The position numbers were made by a program, and so were the translations under genes. Below the pieces are notes generated by a model, which was not told the DNA's origin, ran no database searches, and worked only from the letters and a program-made list of their open reading frames with translations. Positions 22,713 to 35,539 of a DNA stretch of 64,000 nucleotides are shown here, piece by piece. Source of the stretch: Manis javanica (Eukaryota; Chordata; Mammalia; Pholidota; Manidae); the NCBI RefSeq assembly GCF_040802235.1, contig NC_133165.1, forward strand, positions 11,193,623 to 11,257,622. Reading direction: 5' to 3'. How positions within the stretch are numbered: the first letter of the stretch is position 1; the number at the start of each line of letters is the position of its first letter.

Positions 22713-24596
22713 TTAAAAAAGGATTTCCTAGTAAGAAGAGAAGCTGGGTCTATGAATGAACTGGACCAAGAATTGATATGCTTATTTTCTTTGTTACACC
22801 TCCCTCAAAAACCAGATTTTCTATCAGAATACATATTTTATCCCTGTTTAGTTTTTGATCAACTCAACCACAGATTAAATCGTCTTTATGTGATTGAGGA
22901 GAAATATTCATTAATTCTTTCATTATCAAGTATAATGTATTTTCTTCCATGTTCGTTTTGTATATGTTAATCTAAATATGTAAGGACATAGACATTTTCT
23001 ATCTATTTTGGCTGAGCTCTATACTCATAGATAAGCAAAAGGACATAGCATTTACTACCATCAGAACTTATTTTACACATTTTATCTTTTGAGAAATGTA
23101 GCAATTACATAGATAAGTGACTATCTTCTATGAAGACTTCCTATTGGTTTAAAAAAAAACTGATGCATGCTTGGTTTTTCAAAGCATAATTTCCAAAAAA
23201 CTGAAATGTATGAATCTCATATAAATATATCATGGGCAATAATCAAAGACTGACTTAATTTATTAATAAGGGATCTAGAAGAATTGTAAATTTGGTCCAA
23301 AAGGCGATAGGAAAGACTGCTATATACAATTAGAGAATTGAAAGAATGCTGAAATAAAATGAAATTTGATATAAAATTGGTTGATGCCTTATAGGGCAAT
23401 AAAACCTTTTTTGTTATCTTTCTATTAGACAAAAATCATTTGTATCACTCCTGAACATTTATTTTTAACATCAATTTCACAAAGCCTAGGCCTAATCAGT
23501 AATAAACAGTAAGTTTTAAAAAATGCATTTTCCCGGACAGTCAGATAATCTTTGGGAGGAACTATTAGAAAAAAATGCTTTCACTATATTAATGAAAGTA
23601 CTTGCAGTCATTAGATTGCTTCATTTTCAAGTTGAGATAATTTTTCATACTACTTTCTACCCTGTTTTAAAAAAATAGCACTTTGTCTAACACTGTATAT
23701 GCAACACTTTGTATGCAAAATTCCATTTCGTTTTCAAATGTATATCAATAAACATAAGCCTTTTTATGAAACTGATTATTTCCTTAGGAAAAATTTTTAT
23801 GAGAATGAACTTGGATAGATGAGTTTGAATATTTTGAAGGCTATTGATATATAGCCAAATTGTTTTCTATAAGGGTACGCCAATCCTTGCTATTCGTGTA
23901 GAATACTCTACTCTAACCATAATACTGACAGAGGTGAGCATATTCATTTTAAATATTAGGCGGTTTGGTAGATGCAAAATAAAATTTCACTTCAATTTAC
24001 CTCTACAATGATTATCTCATTACTAATGAACTTGATATTTTAAACATGACTCTTATTTTGTTCTTAAATTGTTCTTTGCTTATTTTTCTATTTAGATATT
24101 AGTGCCTGTGTTTTTTATTTTTTATTTTTTAATACCTGAGGGACATTAACACTTTGTGTTTAATTCTTACACATCAAATAACTTTTTATTCATCGAATAT
24201 TTTATGTGAGTAATAATAACATCTTAAATGAGACAAATTGTGCTAACTTGAAACTCAACATGAGATTATGCTAATAAGGATGGAATGTTTCCTCTGTTCC
24301 ATTACAACAATCTTACTGAAAAATGTTTTATATGAAAACTCCATATGCATAATGTAAATAAGGTGGACAACTGAAACTACAGGAAGCAGGGATAGTTGTA
24401 AATGCAAAATTCTTTGTAAATTGACTGCAGTCATTCTATTAATAAGTAAACAATATTGCTTTAGGGGATTATATTTGGAAAAACTTAGAATAACTGGGCA
24501 AACTTCGTAATGGTTAAATCATTTTTTGTGATGTGCTTGTAAAATGAAATCAAGAACTGAAACTGAAATATATGCAAGATTGTTATATATTGCATG

Positions 24597-24645
24597 TAAA
24601 GTGTGTATGTGATATATACATATGTACACACATATATACATAATA
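24597..24645. repeat. Alternating purine-pyrimidine tract (TG/TA/CA)
   Basis: Imperfect TGTGTATGTGATATATAC followed by ACACATATATACAT, partly self-complementary. A degenerate microsatellite. Confidence 0.7.
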
Positions 24646-24767
24646 AAGCAAAATATGTCATTACTGGTTTTGGTGTTTTAAAGGTTTCCTCTGGTACCAA
24701 TTACCATAGAAGAAAGGTAACAAGTAAAGCATTGACTATTGTAATCTTTTCTAATTTGTAAAAATTT

Positions 24768-24792
24768 TGTGTGTGTGTATATATATATATAT
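24768..24792. repeat. (TG)n(TA)n compound microsatellite
   Basis: About five TG units run directly into about seven TA units, a potential Z-DNA/cruciform-prone tract about 1.5 kb upstream of RASSF9 exon 1. Confidence 0.9.
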
Positions 24793-25099
24793 GGCTTATA
24801 TATTTCTGTATGATATAAACAAATTTAAATAATAAATATTATATAAAATATATATGTAGTGTAACCATAGAAATATACATATGCACAACATAGAGAACAG
24901 GAGAAGAATTATGATAGTAAATTTTGGATTTTTTGAGTTCTGTAGAAGCCTGCATAAATAGGGGCAAATGAAGTATAGAAACCTTTCAGATCATTATTTT
25001 TGTTTGCTCTTTGAGGGCTGGTCTCCTAAGGAACTTGTGAGCTGTTCAAATTCTTTGTCAAGGTCCCCAGAGCCACTAGCCTGAAGAGTGAGTGGTCAG

Positions 25100-25870
25100 A
25101 GTGAGCCCCCAGTTCTCCGATTTCTGCTGCCTGTCCCCCACCCCCACCCCCCGCTCCCTCCGCGGAGCAAGCCAGGGATAAGCATCGTGGCGGGAGCGCC
25201 GTGGGGAGCTGCGCGCCGGCGGTGAAATCCCTGAAAAGACCTCGGGGAAGGGTCCTGCGGGCGCAGGGAGCTGGGGGTGCGGGCGCCGCGGACCCCGGTT
25301 GCGCCGCTCGCCTGCGCCCGGCCCTGCGCCTGGAGTTTCATGAAGTCCTCCAGGCGCGAACCCTCCCGCTGTACTAGTTGAGGGGCGGGAGCAAAACCGT
25401 GGCTCTTCCTTCGAACTCCCGCGGCCCGAAAGGCCCAGTAACAAGAGCTGCGGCGGGGGTCGCGGCAGACGCCGCGGGGTGGGACCCCGGACCCGGCTGG
25501 CGCCCTTGCCGGTGCTGCGATCAGTCGGCCCCGGAGCCCTTGGGTCCTTCGGGTCCGTCAACTTTTGGAGGATGAACTTGAAGGCTGAGACGTGGCGCTG
25601 GGGGGCGCTTGTAGGATCGCGGGCGGGGCGGCCCGTGAGCCCCCTTGATCCGGGCGCCGCCGTGCGTCTCCCCTGCATTTTCCAGCAGTGCCACGGGGCA
25701 GGCGTATTTTGGGTCGAATCGCCAGGCAGAGCTCGTGGCCCGCGCGGTCCTGCTCGCCACGATCAGCTCACGTCCCACAGACCGGGGCTGGCTGGGGGGT
25801 GGGGGTGTTCACTGCAGATCCCTTTGTGTGTGTTCAGTTCACCTTGTGTGGTTGGGTGTGGAAAGCGGGG
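25100..25870. promoter_or_regulatory. CpG island, RASSF9 promoter region
   Basis: An abrupt change from AT-rich flank to GC-rich DNA dense in CpG (for example GCGCGCCGGCGG at 25211 and GGCGGGGCGGCCC at 25622, the latter with Sp1-like GC boxes), then a return toward average composition by 25.9 kb, with a second moderate CpG patch at 26160-26370 over exon 1. It sits directly upstream of the RASSF9 first exon, so it is most simply that gene's promoter. The long open frames it contains (up to 200 codons on the minus strand) reflect scarce stop codons in GC-rich DNA. Confidence 0.85.
25135..25157 (-). promoter_or_regulatory. G-quadruplex motif at the CpG island edge
   Basis: Plus-strand runs of five, five, six and three Cs separated by 1-3 bases give four G-tracts on the minus strand with very short loops, a canonical strong quadruplex pattern. 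Confidence 0.7.
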
Positions 25871-26303
25871 GAGGGGGCGTTTCCAACTCGGGTGAAGTTC
25901 CCATGCCATGGGTTTTACCCTGCTTGTGGGGTTGGCAGTTCTTAAAGTTTAGCAAGTCCGCAAATAACTGCAGAACACAATAGAGTCCCCCTCCCTTCCT
26001 CTCTCTCGATTTTTTTTTTTTTTTTCTTTTCCTGCTTCCAAACGCCTTCTTCCAGGCTGAAGCTGGGCAGGTCTCCAAAGGTGCGGCAGCCCCAGCGATC
26101 CCGCAGTTCAAAGTTAAGCGGCAGTTGCACAACTCCAGCAACTCTTTCAGCAGCGCTCACGAGCTGAAAGGCAGCAACATCCGAGGCGGGGAGGCCTCCA
26201 GCCTTCCTCCCTTTACCCTAGAAACCCACCTTCCCTGACACCCCACCGTCCCTCTCCCCCAGATAACCGAGGTACGTCCTCGCCGTTGCCCCCCTGGCGG
26301 ACC
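25871..26303 (+). other. RASSF9: RASSF9 5' UTR / core promoter (approximate)
   Basis: Lies between the CpG island and the start codon. No convincing TATA box is visible, so a dispersed CpG-type start is likely. The exact 5' end cannot be set from sequence. A 16-17 T run at about 26010 is the only low-complexity feature. Confidence 0.5.
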
Positions 26304-26350
26304 ATGGCTCCCTTTGGGAGGAACTTACTGAAGACGAGGCACAAGGGCAG
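26304..26350 (+). CDS. RASSF9: RASSF9 coding exon 1 (start codon, residues 1-15 and part of 16)
   Basis: ATG in a strong Kozak context (ACCATGG) opens MAPFGRNLLKTRHKG and two bases of the next codon, then a consensus donor AG|GTAAAG at 26351. This is the expected N-terminus of mammalian RASSF9 and is too short to appear in an open-frame scan. Joining to the acceptor at 45087 completes an AGA Arg codon and continues [12 protein letters not shown] in frame. The total protein is 435 residues, the same as the human protein. The short basic N-terminus precedes the Ras-association domain. Start, phase and length all agree. Confidence 0.95.
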
Positions 26351-27703
26351 GTAAAGTCCCGCGGGTGCGCGCCGGGGGCTTCTGTGTGCAGGGGCTTAGT
26401 TTGGTTTGACTTTGTAAACTTTTTCTTCCTTCCGTCAGTCCTGGTTCCAACTAGCATCACCCGAATTTTTCTTTGTGTTGCCTTGCAACTTTGAGAGGAG
26501 TGGGATGGCAAGTTGTATTTCGCTTCAGATACAATTTTAGTATATCTCAGGAAGCGTTAAAATTTTGATGAAGATGGAACTAGGATTCATTAGCCACTAA
26601 TTATTAGAATGAAAAATATGACTGCTAATACAGTATGGCAGCAGTGCGGTAACTTCCTTTAGAGTGGCGCATCCCTGAAACCTGGAAAGTTCCCAAAGAG
26701 AAAATACTCTGTAGAGAAACCTTTTGTGAACTGATTCTTGTGAAAATCTTTGAGAACTTTAGGTATTTTTAGGCACTAAGGGAGGATTCCAGCAGCTGCC
26801 CTTCTTAATCCTTTTTGTCACTATTTAACTTCAAGTTGCTTTGTTTTGCTTTGCTATTTCAATCCTGCAATGGCCAGAGTGTAAATAAAATGCATTTCTC
26901 TCACACATGCACGCACAGATTTTTCTTGAACCAGTATGTGCGTTTCAGCCCTACGAACTGTTTTATTAGCACCTCAAATGTTACATTTTTATGCCAAAAA
27001 AAAAGGTGAGGATAATTTTAGACATGGGCTTTACTTTTTTAATGTGTTCATTCTGGCATAAGGGCTTTTCTACAACTCTCTCAACCATGCCTGTTCATAC
27101 TTGTCATAATTTACTTAGTGTAAATTTAAAAGCATACAATTACATGGTAGGAAATGATACAATTATTTCAAAGTGTCTGCATGACAACATGGAGTGCTAC
27201 GACTTTAAAGCAACGTCTCCAAACTTTATTGCGTGCATGAACCACGTACTCGAAAAATTGTTTAACTCATTTTAAATGTATCCATGATTTAGTTGACCAA
27301 GTTTTCTTAAGAAAGTAAAACAGCCATAGCCAACACTATAAAACCTTCTAAGCCAGTTTTATTTGCTAATGCCTTGATAACATATCGTAAATATGGCATT
27401 TCTGGTAATTAGTGAAATTATACCTTAAAGAAATATGTCTGGGTACTCAAAAAATCTTAGTGATGGTCATCAAAAATAGGTTTGCATTTTGGTAGTGTCA
27501 GTGCATTAAAAAATATTCCAGGAGAGTCCCCTTGCCAAAAGAAAATTCTTATTTTTTAAATGATTACTCAGTAGTATAATTCTAAAAGTATGTTTGTTTA
27601 AATGCCTTCAAGATACATAAAAATTACTTTGGGAAAGTTCGTGGTTGTAAAACAAGTTATGTTTTTGGCATGTTGATCTTTGTGAATACTGCTGTATGTA
27701 GTT

Positions 27704-27705
<2 letters not shown>

Positions 27706-27747
<42 letters not shown>
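27706..27747. repeat. (GT)21 microsatellite
   Basis: Uninterrupted GT dinucleotides for about 42 bp in intron 1, likely length-polymorphic. Confidence 0.97.
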
Positions 27748-27752
<5 letters not shown>

Positions 27753-28954
27753 CTTGTTTTTATTACTATTATTCCAAGAATTCTATCATTGGTATGCCAA
27801 GTAACAGTGCAATATAGTTTTGCACGATCCCCTGTTAGTTTCCCTCAGGGAAGTAAACGTCCACTTTCATTATCTCAGTTTTGCCACTGCACCATCTACT
27901 CCGTCCATAAAACTAGCTTCCATGCAAGGAGGTGAGTATACATTTTTTAATGTAACATTTTCTATGCCAAGTTATGAAAAAGTAGAAAGTCAGAACAATA
28001 AAAAATACGGCATATAATAGGATTTCATTTTTCTCTGAGAAAATGGAATGTTGCTCCTGAAAGTCGACGCCTTATTACAAACGTGTTTTAAGTGGCCAAG
28101 GTGGTAATAGTGAGTAATGTAAATTGCTCTAACAGCTTACAGTCTTCCTTAACAGATTTGTATTTTTCCAATCCATAAGAAAAATTTAAACTACAGTGGT
28201 GGCCAGGGACATAAAAATATGGGTATTTCAAACTAAGCAGTAAATAAGCCACGTGGTCTATTTGAATAGAATTAAGATAAATATACTTTTTCAATGTTAG
28301 GTGTTGCTATAGATGAGGTATTTTCATTTTGTTTTGTTCTGTGTTGTTTACTCACCTTCTCAAAGATAGAACTACAGGTAAAGGTTGCATAAGTAAGCTT
28401 ATCCATTTTATTTTTGGGTTTCGTAAGGATTTAAATAATTCTATTCAGGCATATGGAAACCAAATAACTTTCCTTAAATGATGACTAATTCATCCTTTGA
28501 TAGAAAATGTGTTTAAAAAAACTTAACTGATAACAGCCAATGCATTCCTCAAATATATAGTATAAAACTCCCTGTGGAATGTAAAGGAAAAATCTGAGCA
28601 ATGTGTTTATATATCTGGTGATATATAATTTATACAACCAAAAGAACTACCTAAACGTAATTGCATCTTTGTCAGAAAGAAAAAACGTGGATTGCTAAAA
28701 GGTATATTCGGAATTTGAAACCATAAAATGTTGAGAAAGTTGTTTATTGAACCTTTCTGCATCCTCTTTTTTTTCTGTCCTTTCATTTAACTTCACTCTT
28801 AGAGTGATACTTAATTACCCAAGATTAAAACTCCTGAGGTAGTTTCCTAAATAAGTCTCATAATATATAGATATTTGAGAGTTTTGGAGACAAATGGGAC
28901 ACAAATGAAACTTCAAACTATGAGACATAAAAACTTTTAGAAACACACACTGTA

Positions 28955-29040
28955 AAGTTTGGAGAGGGAAGGGCCATATCTGTCTAGTTACCAATGTTTT
29001 CTCACGCCCAGGACAGTGCCTGGCATGTGATGGACCTGTA
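28955..29040 (+). mobile_element. LINE L2 3' end fragment
   Basis: 'GGGCCATATCTGTCTAG' and 'CCAGGACAGTGCCTGGCATG' are the L2 terminal block. Confidence 0.6.
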
Positions 29041-31714
29041 ATATAGTTGTTTATATAACTTTGTAAACTAGAATTATAATTTTCACTCAGACTGAAAATA
29101 TAGTAATTATTTTATTCTCTATTCACCATCTGATGTCAGCTGAAATTATATAAAAGTGAATGCTTTATAAAGGATTGTTTGTCACTTGATAGAATCCCAA
29201 ACCTAAAGCCATAGACAAATAACTCTATGAATTTGGACAGCAAGTTAATTCAGCACTACCAGATACTCCAAGTTTTAAGAAACATTTAAATTAAAAAATT
29301 GGGAAACAGTCTTCAGGAAATTTGAGAAAAATGCATGGTCCCAAAGTGATTCTATTTGGGCACAAAAACTTTTTATGCCTTCTATTTCTAACTTTCATCT
29401 AAATTAAAGAGATGGAACTAATATAAAATTCTTTGTTTATAATCAGAATTAATCTTTTAAAATTAACTAACTGAAAAAACATTTAAAGGAAGAATACAGT
29501 TTTCAGAAGAACTCTTGGTCTCAGGAGATGGATGGTTTACTTTGGTTCCAGAATAATAGAATGTTTTGTGACTGAATACCAGAGATTGATGAATATCTGC
29601 TTACTCAGCTTTTTGTTCAACAGGACGAATTAAAATGCTGGAGAATCTAGATATTTTCTTTCCAGTAAAGTATTCAAGTCTGAAAATATTTTCTTGAAGT
29701 CACTAGATAGCAACTGTTTCTCATACAATAGTAAACAGTGAAGCATGAATTCATGTGATATTCATATGGGCATTCAGTAACTGGATTTAGATTATTAACA
29801 TCATCAGATAGTCACATAGATTCCATTTGTGAATGTGATTAGCTCTGTATTAGATTCTATTTTCAAGATCATTGTTTTAAAAGCTAATGCTTCTCAATAG
29901 CAATCGGCAACTTTTGGAAAAGTTTAGAAAAGTAGAACACTACTTTCAAGCTTTTGGGAATACTTTGTTGTGAGTTATGACTCCTTGGTGTTTTAATTAA
30001 CACAATTGAGTTAAAGATACAATTGGTTGGACCTTTTACCAAACATTCCTAGAAGCAAAAAACTGCCATATTAAGCAGTATTCCACGTATTTGTTGGAAA
30101 TATAAAATTAGAATAGTTCATTCAGGTGATTTGTAAGAGAAAAAGATTTGCAATGAATATGAAAGACCTAATCTAGTTAATAACGCCTTTATGTAATTGT
30201 TAAATACTTTTCAGTCATTCCTTGGCTTTTCCTATGGATCTATGACTACCCATCACAGGTAATAGCATAGCAAACATCCAAATATCAACCTGAAGTCAAA
30301 AGGCTCCCGAATATAAATTTGTAGTAAATATATTAAAAGTAAACAATACACCTCTATTGTTTATAGTTAATAAAACTTGCATTGAAATTTGTTCTTGGAT
30401 CTGTTAGAATATACCCAGCCAAGTTTTTAAAACTGTAGATACTTTATTTTGCTCCATAAGTACATCATTCCACAAATGCTTCATGAAGTTTTGCAGTTAG
30501 TCTAAAAGTTGCTGACAATTAGAAGTGTGGTAATTTATGAGATTGGCATAGTGGGAAATTATCATGTACTATTTTGTCTAATCTCCAAAAAATATTTTAA
30601 ATCTTCCCAAATTGGGTAGAGAAATGTCAGATATTTGAGTAAGTACACCTTCTAAGTTCCCAGGAGTTTCTGAGATTTCCCCTGATGATATCTGGTAACT
30701 GAAGTAGTCAGTAGTTGGCAGCAGACAGTCCATTATGAACAGTGACTGGAATGCTCTATCCCTGGCAAAAATATCCCAAAAGCAGTGGCAGCGGTGAAAT
30801 TGAGCTCTAGCTTAAAGCTTGAATTGTTACTCGAACAATTATAAGCCAACTTAAAACTCCACCACATAAGATATTGTATTATGTACCATATCAATTCATG
30901 AAACGTGTCAAGGTGAAAAGTTCTTAAATGGATTTTTTGAGAAAAAGTTTTAAAAAGTTTGCAGCTGGTTAACAGTTTTATTTACATAATGTCTTTAATT
31001 AGCTGGACTGCTTAACTTAGAAAATTTTGATGTTATTTGATTGGTATGTAGTTATATGATAATAGCTCTGAAAATGCACAGAAGTGTGGCTTTTTTTCTT
31101 TTTCTTTCAGTTTTGAAAATGGAAGAAGTTAAAGTACAGGAATGTGTTTGCCTCTTGTAGGTGTATGTCCTTGACAAGAAATCTCTTTGTGTCTAGCGTT
31201 CAGCTTTCTAAAACGAGGCAGTGTGTTATCTGCACTGCAGATACGGGAAAGGAGAAAGTTATACTTCTGTGTTCTAACGTTCGTTATTGTATCTCTGCTT
31301 AGGAATTTTTAAAGACATCTTTTTGGCAAAACACACACAAACCATACAACCCTGATTTCTTAAGAGTCAATTATTTACATTTTTTAAACAGATTGCTATT
31401 CCATTCCTGTGGAGCCTGTTGTAATACTACACCTTCTGGAGAAAGTTTCCGTATCTGTGATTATAATTTAAAACAATTCCTAATGTGAATGGTCACCCAA
31501 GGGCAAAGTAATTACTTTCTGTGAATGGAATACATCTTAACAAGGTGTTTAGTGCTGGCAGTGATAAGCAAGATATTTCAAGAATAAGAATGATCAATGG
31601 GTATTAAATATGCTGAGAGGGAAAATTATCCATAGAGGTTTACATCTGGAGGCTAGCATACCCTCTGTTTTTATAAGTAAAATGACTTAAGATATCTATA
31701 AATTTTTTTCATTG

Positions 31715-31812
31715 AGTATAGGCTCAGTGAGAGCAGAGACCTTATCTATATTTTTCTTTTCTGGACAACAAGTGAGTAGGTGCTCAATAAATATTGGATG
31801 ATTGAATAAATT
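31715..31812 (+). mobile_element. LINE L2 3' end fragment
   Basis: 'GGCTCAGTGAGAGCAGAGAC' and 'AGTAGGTGCTCAATAAATAT' mark the L2 terminus. Confidence 0.75.
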
Positions 31813-32319
31813 AATTCAATATATACCCTCCAAATGCAGCTGGTTCCTGTACAGTGCAATTCACTTGTGTTCAATGGATGCATGAGTAACTTAAAGAATG
31901 AACCCATAAATTCGAGGCTGACCTCTCGCTATCCCTGCCCTTAGTTTGAACTCTTCCTCCCCCTTGCTTGCAAATGGTGAAGGGCCCTAAGTGACAAGTA
32001 ACGCTGTAAGAGACCGTACCGGACTCCCGGCAGAAATCAAACCAGAAGCAGGGCGACTCATTCTTGCGTTTACTTGCCTTCCTGCAACTGTGCACGTGTA
32101 TGAGAGGTTTGCTGGGTGATGGCATTTGGCTACTACAAACCCCACTCCTGAACGTGGAGCATTTCCTCCTTTGAAGATACAAGAGAAATGTAATTGGGAA
32201 ATACTTATTTTCTCACATCAAATGGAGATTTATGCTCCTTGTGTAAGATAATTACAGTTTATGAGACAAAGGGAACAGGCTAGAAATAGGCCAAAAAGAT
32301 TCTTGGCTAAGAATTTCAG

Positions 32320-33350
32320 GTCTTTTTTATTTTTTTTTTCAATTGAAGTATAGTCGAAATACACTATTATATTGGTTTCAGGTATAGAAGAGTGATTCAA
32401 CAATTATATACAGTATGAAATGCTCACCATGGTTGTATTTCACAACTGTCACTATATAAAGATATTAAAATATTATTGACTATATTCCCTATGCTGTACT
32501 TTTCATTCCCATGACTTATTTACTTTATAATTGGAAATTTGTCTCTTTTGATCCCCTTCACCTATTTCACCCTCCCTTAATCCCCTTCTGCATGGCAACT
32601 ACCAGCTTGTTCCCCGTGTTTATGAATCTATTTGTTTTGTTTGTTTATTCATTTTATTTTGAAATTCCACATGTAAGTGAAATCATATGGTATTTGTCTT
32701 TTTCTATCTGACTTATTTCACTTAACACAGTACTCTCGTAGTCCACCCACATTGTTTCAAATGTCAAGATTGCATTCTCTTTTATGGCTGGGTAATATTC
32801 CATTGTATATATAGATCACATCTTTATCCATACATCTATTCATGGACTCTTAGATTGCCTCCATATCTTGGCTATTGTAAATAATGCTTCAACAAACATA
32901 GGGGTACGTGTGTTTTTTCAAATTAGTGATTTTGTTTTCTTTGGGTAAATTTCCGGAAGTGGAATTGCTGGGTCATATGGTTTTTCTATTTTTAATTTTT
33001 TGAGGAATCTCCATACTATTTTCCATAGTGTCCATATCAATTTGCATTCCAACACTGTGAAGAGAGTTCCCTTTTCTCCATATTCCTTGCCTTCACTTAT
33101 TATTTTTTGTATTTTTTATCATAGCCACTCTGACTGAGATGATACCTCAATGTGGTTATGATTCGTAGTTCCCTAATATTAGTGATACTGAGCATCTTTT
33201 CATGTGTCGGTTGGCCATCTGCACGTCTTCTTTGGTAAATGTCTATTGAAGTCGTCTGCTCATTTTTTAATCAGAGTATTTGGATTTTTTGGTGCTGAGT
33301 GGTAAGGAATTCCAGCTCTTTTGTCATATAGACATTAGGTCATATCTCAG
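32320..33350 (-). mobile_element. LINE-1 3' end, antisense
   Basis: Reading plus: a poly(T) tract, the antisense 3' UTR ('GACTATATTCCCTATGCTGT'), then antisense ORF2 end ('TAATATTCCATTGTATATAT', 'GGCTATTGTAAATAATGCTT', 'GAATTGCTGGGTCATATGGT', 'AGCATCTTTTCATGTGTCGG'). About 1 kb, 5' truncated, in the opposite orientation to RASSF9. I found no clean target-site duplication. Confidence 0.92.
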
Positions 33351-35130
33351 ATATGCCATTGCTACTTGTGTGCCTTGGGACAAATATTTAAACTTTCTAA
33401 TACCACAATAATAAAAACATGCAAGGGCAAACCCAAGTTTGAATTATATCTTTTCATTTAAGAAATAGAATTATGAGAATTACATTTATAATTTTATAAT
33501 ATTATTTTACCCAAAACATGATGCATTGCCATATAACCTCCACAATGAGAGATAGCATTATGGTAAAAGTCAATTTTTATTACTTATTTTGCTTGATTTA
33601 TTTATTTCCACTTATAAAAAGATGTGATTAGCTCATTAATTATATTTAAGAACTATTGAGTATTTAAATTTGCTAAACACAATTTTGAGTTTAATAATAC
33701 AAATAAATAAGTGAATGTTATGAGCATCTTTCTTTTCATTTTATTTCTTTAGGACTGGCATACTCTATATTTGGTATTGTACCAGACATGTAAAGACACG
33801 ACCTCATTCCTAAGAGATTAAACTAATTGAGAAAGCAGCAGTATAATTAAATATCTCATGCATGAACTTTTTAAGTCACTGTTCCATGGACAACTCTCTT
33901 TAAAAGGGTGGTAAAATCACAATCTGTATAATACAATTAAGAAAATGAACATATAATTCTTGAGTTGAGGAAGGCTGTTTCTCTGTAGAGTAGGTGCTCA
34001 ATAAATGTTTTTCATTGACTCTAAGTGGAAGTATATGAGAGAGGAGTAAATGGAGGCAAAAGAAAATAAGAAGAGCATCATTATAATTAGATAGCATTTA
34101 TTAAACTCCCACAGTTAGGTGACAGGCTTGGACAAGAGAGCGGAACACAATAAGATGTACAAAATCATGTAGGAGGGGGCTGAATCACACAAAGCTAAGA
34201 CTGACTCAGGGTAATCAGAACAAAGGAACCTGGGAAGCAAGCAGAAATATGGTCAGTTTGGTGAGAATCTATAATTTGGTTGCATTAGTAGAACACAGTA
34301 TCTTACAACTGAGGAAGTGTATAGAAAAGTTTTAGATATGTGTTATATAACAGTATTAAACTTGTACTCAATCATAATTAACTGCTGTTCTTTCTAATAA
34401 TTATATTAATCAGTTTTTCAGTTCTTAGAATTTAATTATTCTACTATTTTATGGATCTTTAAAATTTTAATTCCATTAAAATGCAGATAGTTGTCCAAAT
34501 TCATCACATTGTCTTGCTCACTAATCATGGTGTATAATTGATAGGAACTTTGTGTCTGAACTGGTTGATATACTGCACAGTGTATGCTTGTTCTCAGTCA
34601 ATGACCATGACATTTTATAGCCACTTTGAATATCTTTAGTTACTCTAATGCTTCCCATTGGCTGACATTTTTCCATCCTGCAATTCCCCGCAGCTGCGGT
34701 TAACTTGAGACCCAGTAGCAGGGCATTCGTTTGGGGACAGCACGGTCTTCCATAGTTAAGCCTGAGGATACCTATTTTTAGCTTTGCACATAAGACCTTA
34801 CATTTGCTTGGAAGCTATGAGAAATGCCATTGAAACACCATGGTTGTTTCTATGGGGTAGTCGTATAATAACTACAATCTCACATGAAGAAGAGAGTTGT
34901 ACCCAGTTAGAAAAAGTACTTATGAAAGTATAGTGGATCTTTGAGATTCCATCTTTTTAATAGTGCACAAAGTTCGGCACTTTGCAGCAGAGGGCCAAAA
35001 ATACAGCTTTGGGTTCTTGACTACCTATTCTTCTATGCTGGTAATGAGTCAAAGAATGTTTTCTTGGAACTGTTAGTAACAGATATGAGACTTAGATTGA
35101 GTTACTTTTTTAAAAAAAAATGCTGATCAT
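33351..35130. other. Intron 1, mixed old repeats and unassigned DNA
   Basis: A short L2 tail ('GTAGGTGCTCAATAAATGTT') lies at 33990-34012, inside a minus-strand open frame (33900-34097) that is therefore not a gene. Positions 34080-34260 resemble the unclassified old repeat seen again at 35540 and 59270. No exon signals. Confidence 0.5.
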
Positions 35131-35131
35131 G

Positions 35132-35196
35132 TTTGTGGTTCATTTTAGTTAGGAAAGCTTGCTGCTACACAGTTTAGAGAATTAAGTAAAGTGGTA
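35132..35196 (+). repeat. 65-bp direct repeat, copy 1
   Basis: Begins TTTGTGGTTCATTTTAG and ends AATTAAGTAAAGTGGTA; 62 of 65 bases match copy 2 at 35739-35803, 607 bp to the right. Confidence 0.95.
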
Positions 35197-35539
35197 GCTT
35201 GTGCTATGTAATACTTTATGTGGTCTGAGCATACTCTTGTTTCCTTACCTACCTTACCATCTAAAAACAAAGCCTCATGAATTATCCCACTTGTCAGATT
35301 TGACACCTCTTGTATATAGTATATATTTTCTTGTTGTAACTAAAGATGATGGGTATTTGATGATTAAAAAGAATCCAGAAACATCAAGCAAGCCCACACC
35401 TTGGGGGACATGATGAAAGATTAAAATGAATTAAGTATGGATCATACTTTTAAGAACTTGCTGATTAGTAGACACGCAGACATACATAAATAATTAAAAT
35501 ACAAGGTAGACATTTTAAAGTATCATAACAAAACTGATG

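Larger units (their letters stand above)
22713..25080. other. AT-rich RASSF9 5' flank, no gene seen
   Basis: Very AT-rich, with only short chance open frames. It contains the TG/TA microsatellites listed separately. No clear young repeat. Confidence 0.6.

Noticed and set aside
25076..25678. A 200-codon minus-strand open frame in the CpG island
   Set aside because: GC-rich DNA has few stop codons. The translation is low-complexity Arg/Pro/Gly-rich, several frames are open at once, and no domain or Kozak/splice support is visible.
25479..25983. Overlapping plus-strand open frames of 112-138 codons near RASSF9 exon 1
   Set aside because: Same CpG-island effect; composition-driven, mutually overlapping, and not part of the RASSF9 reading frame.
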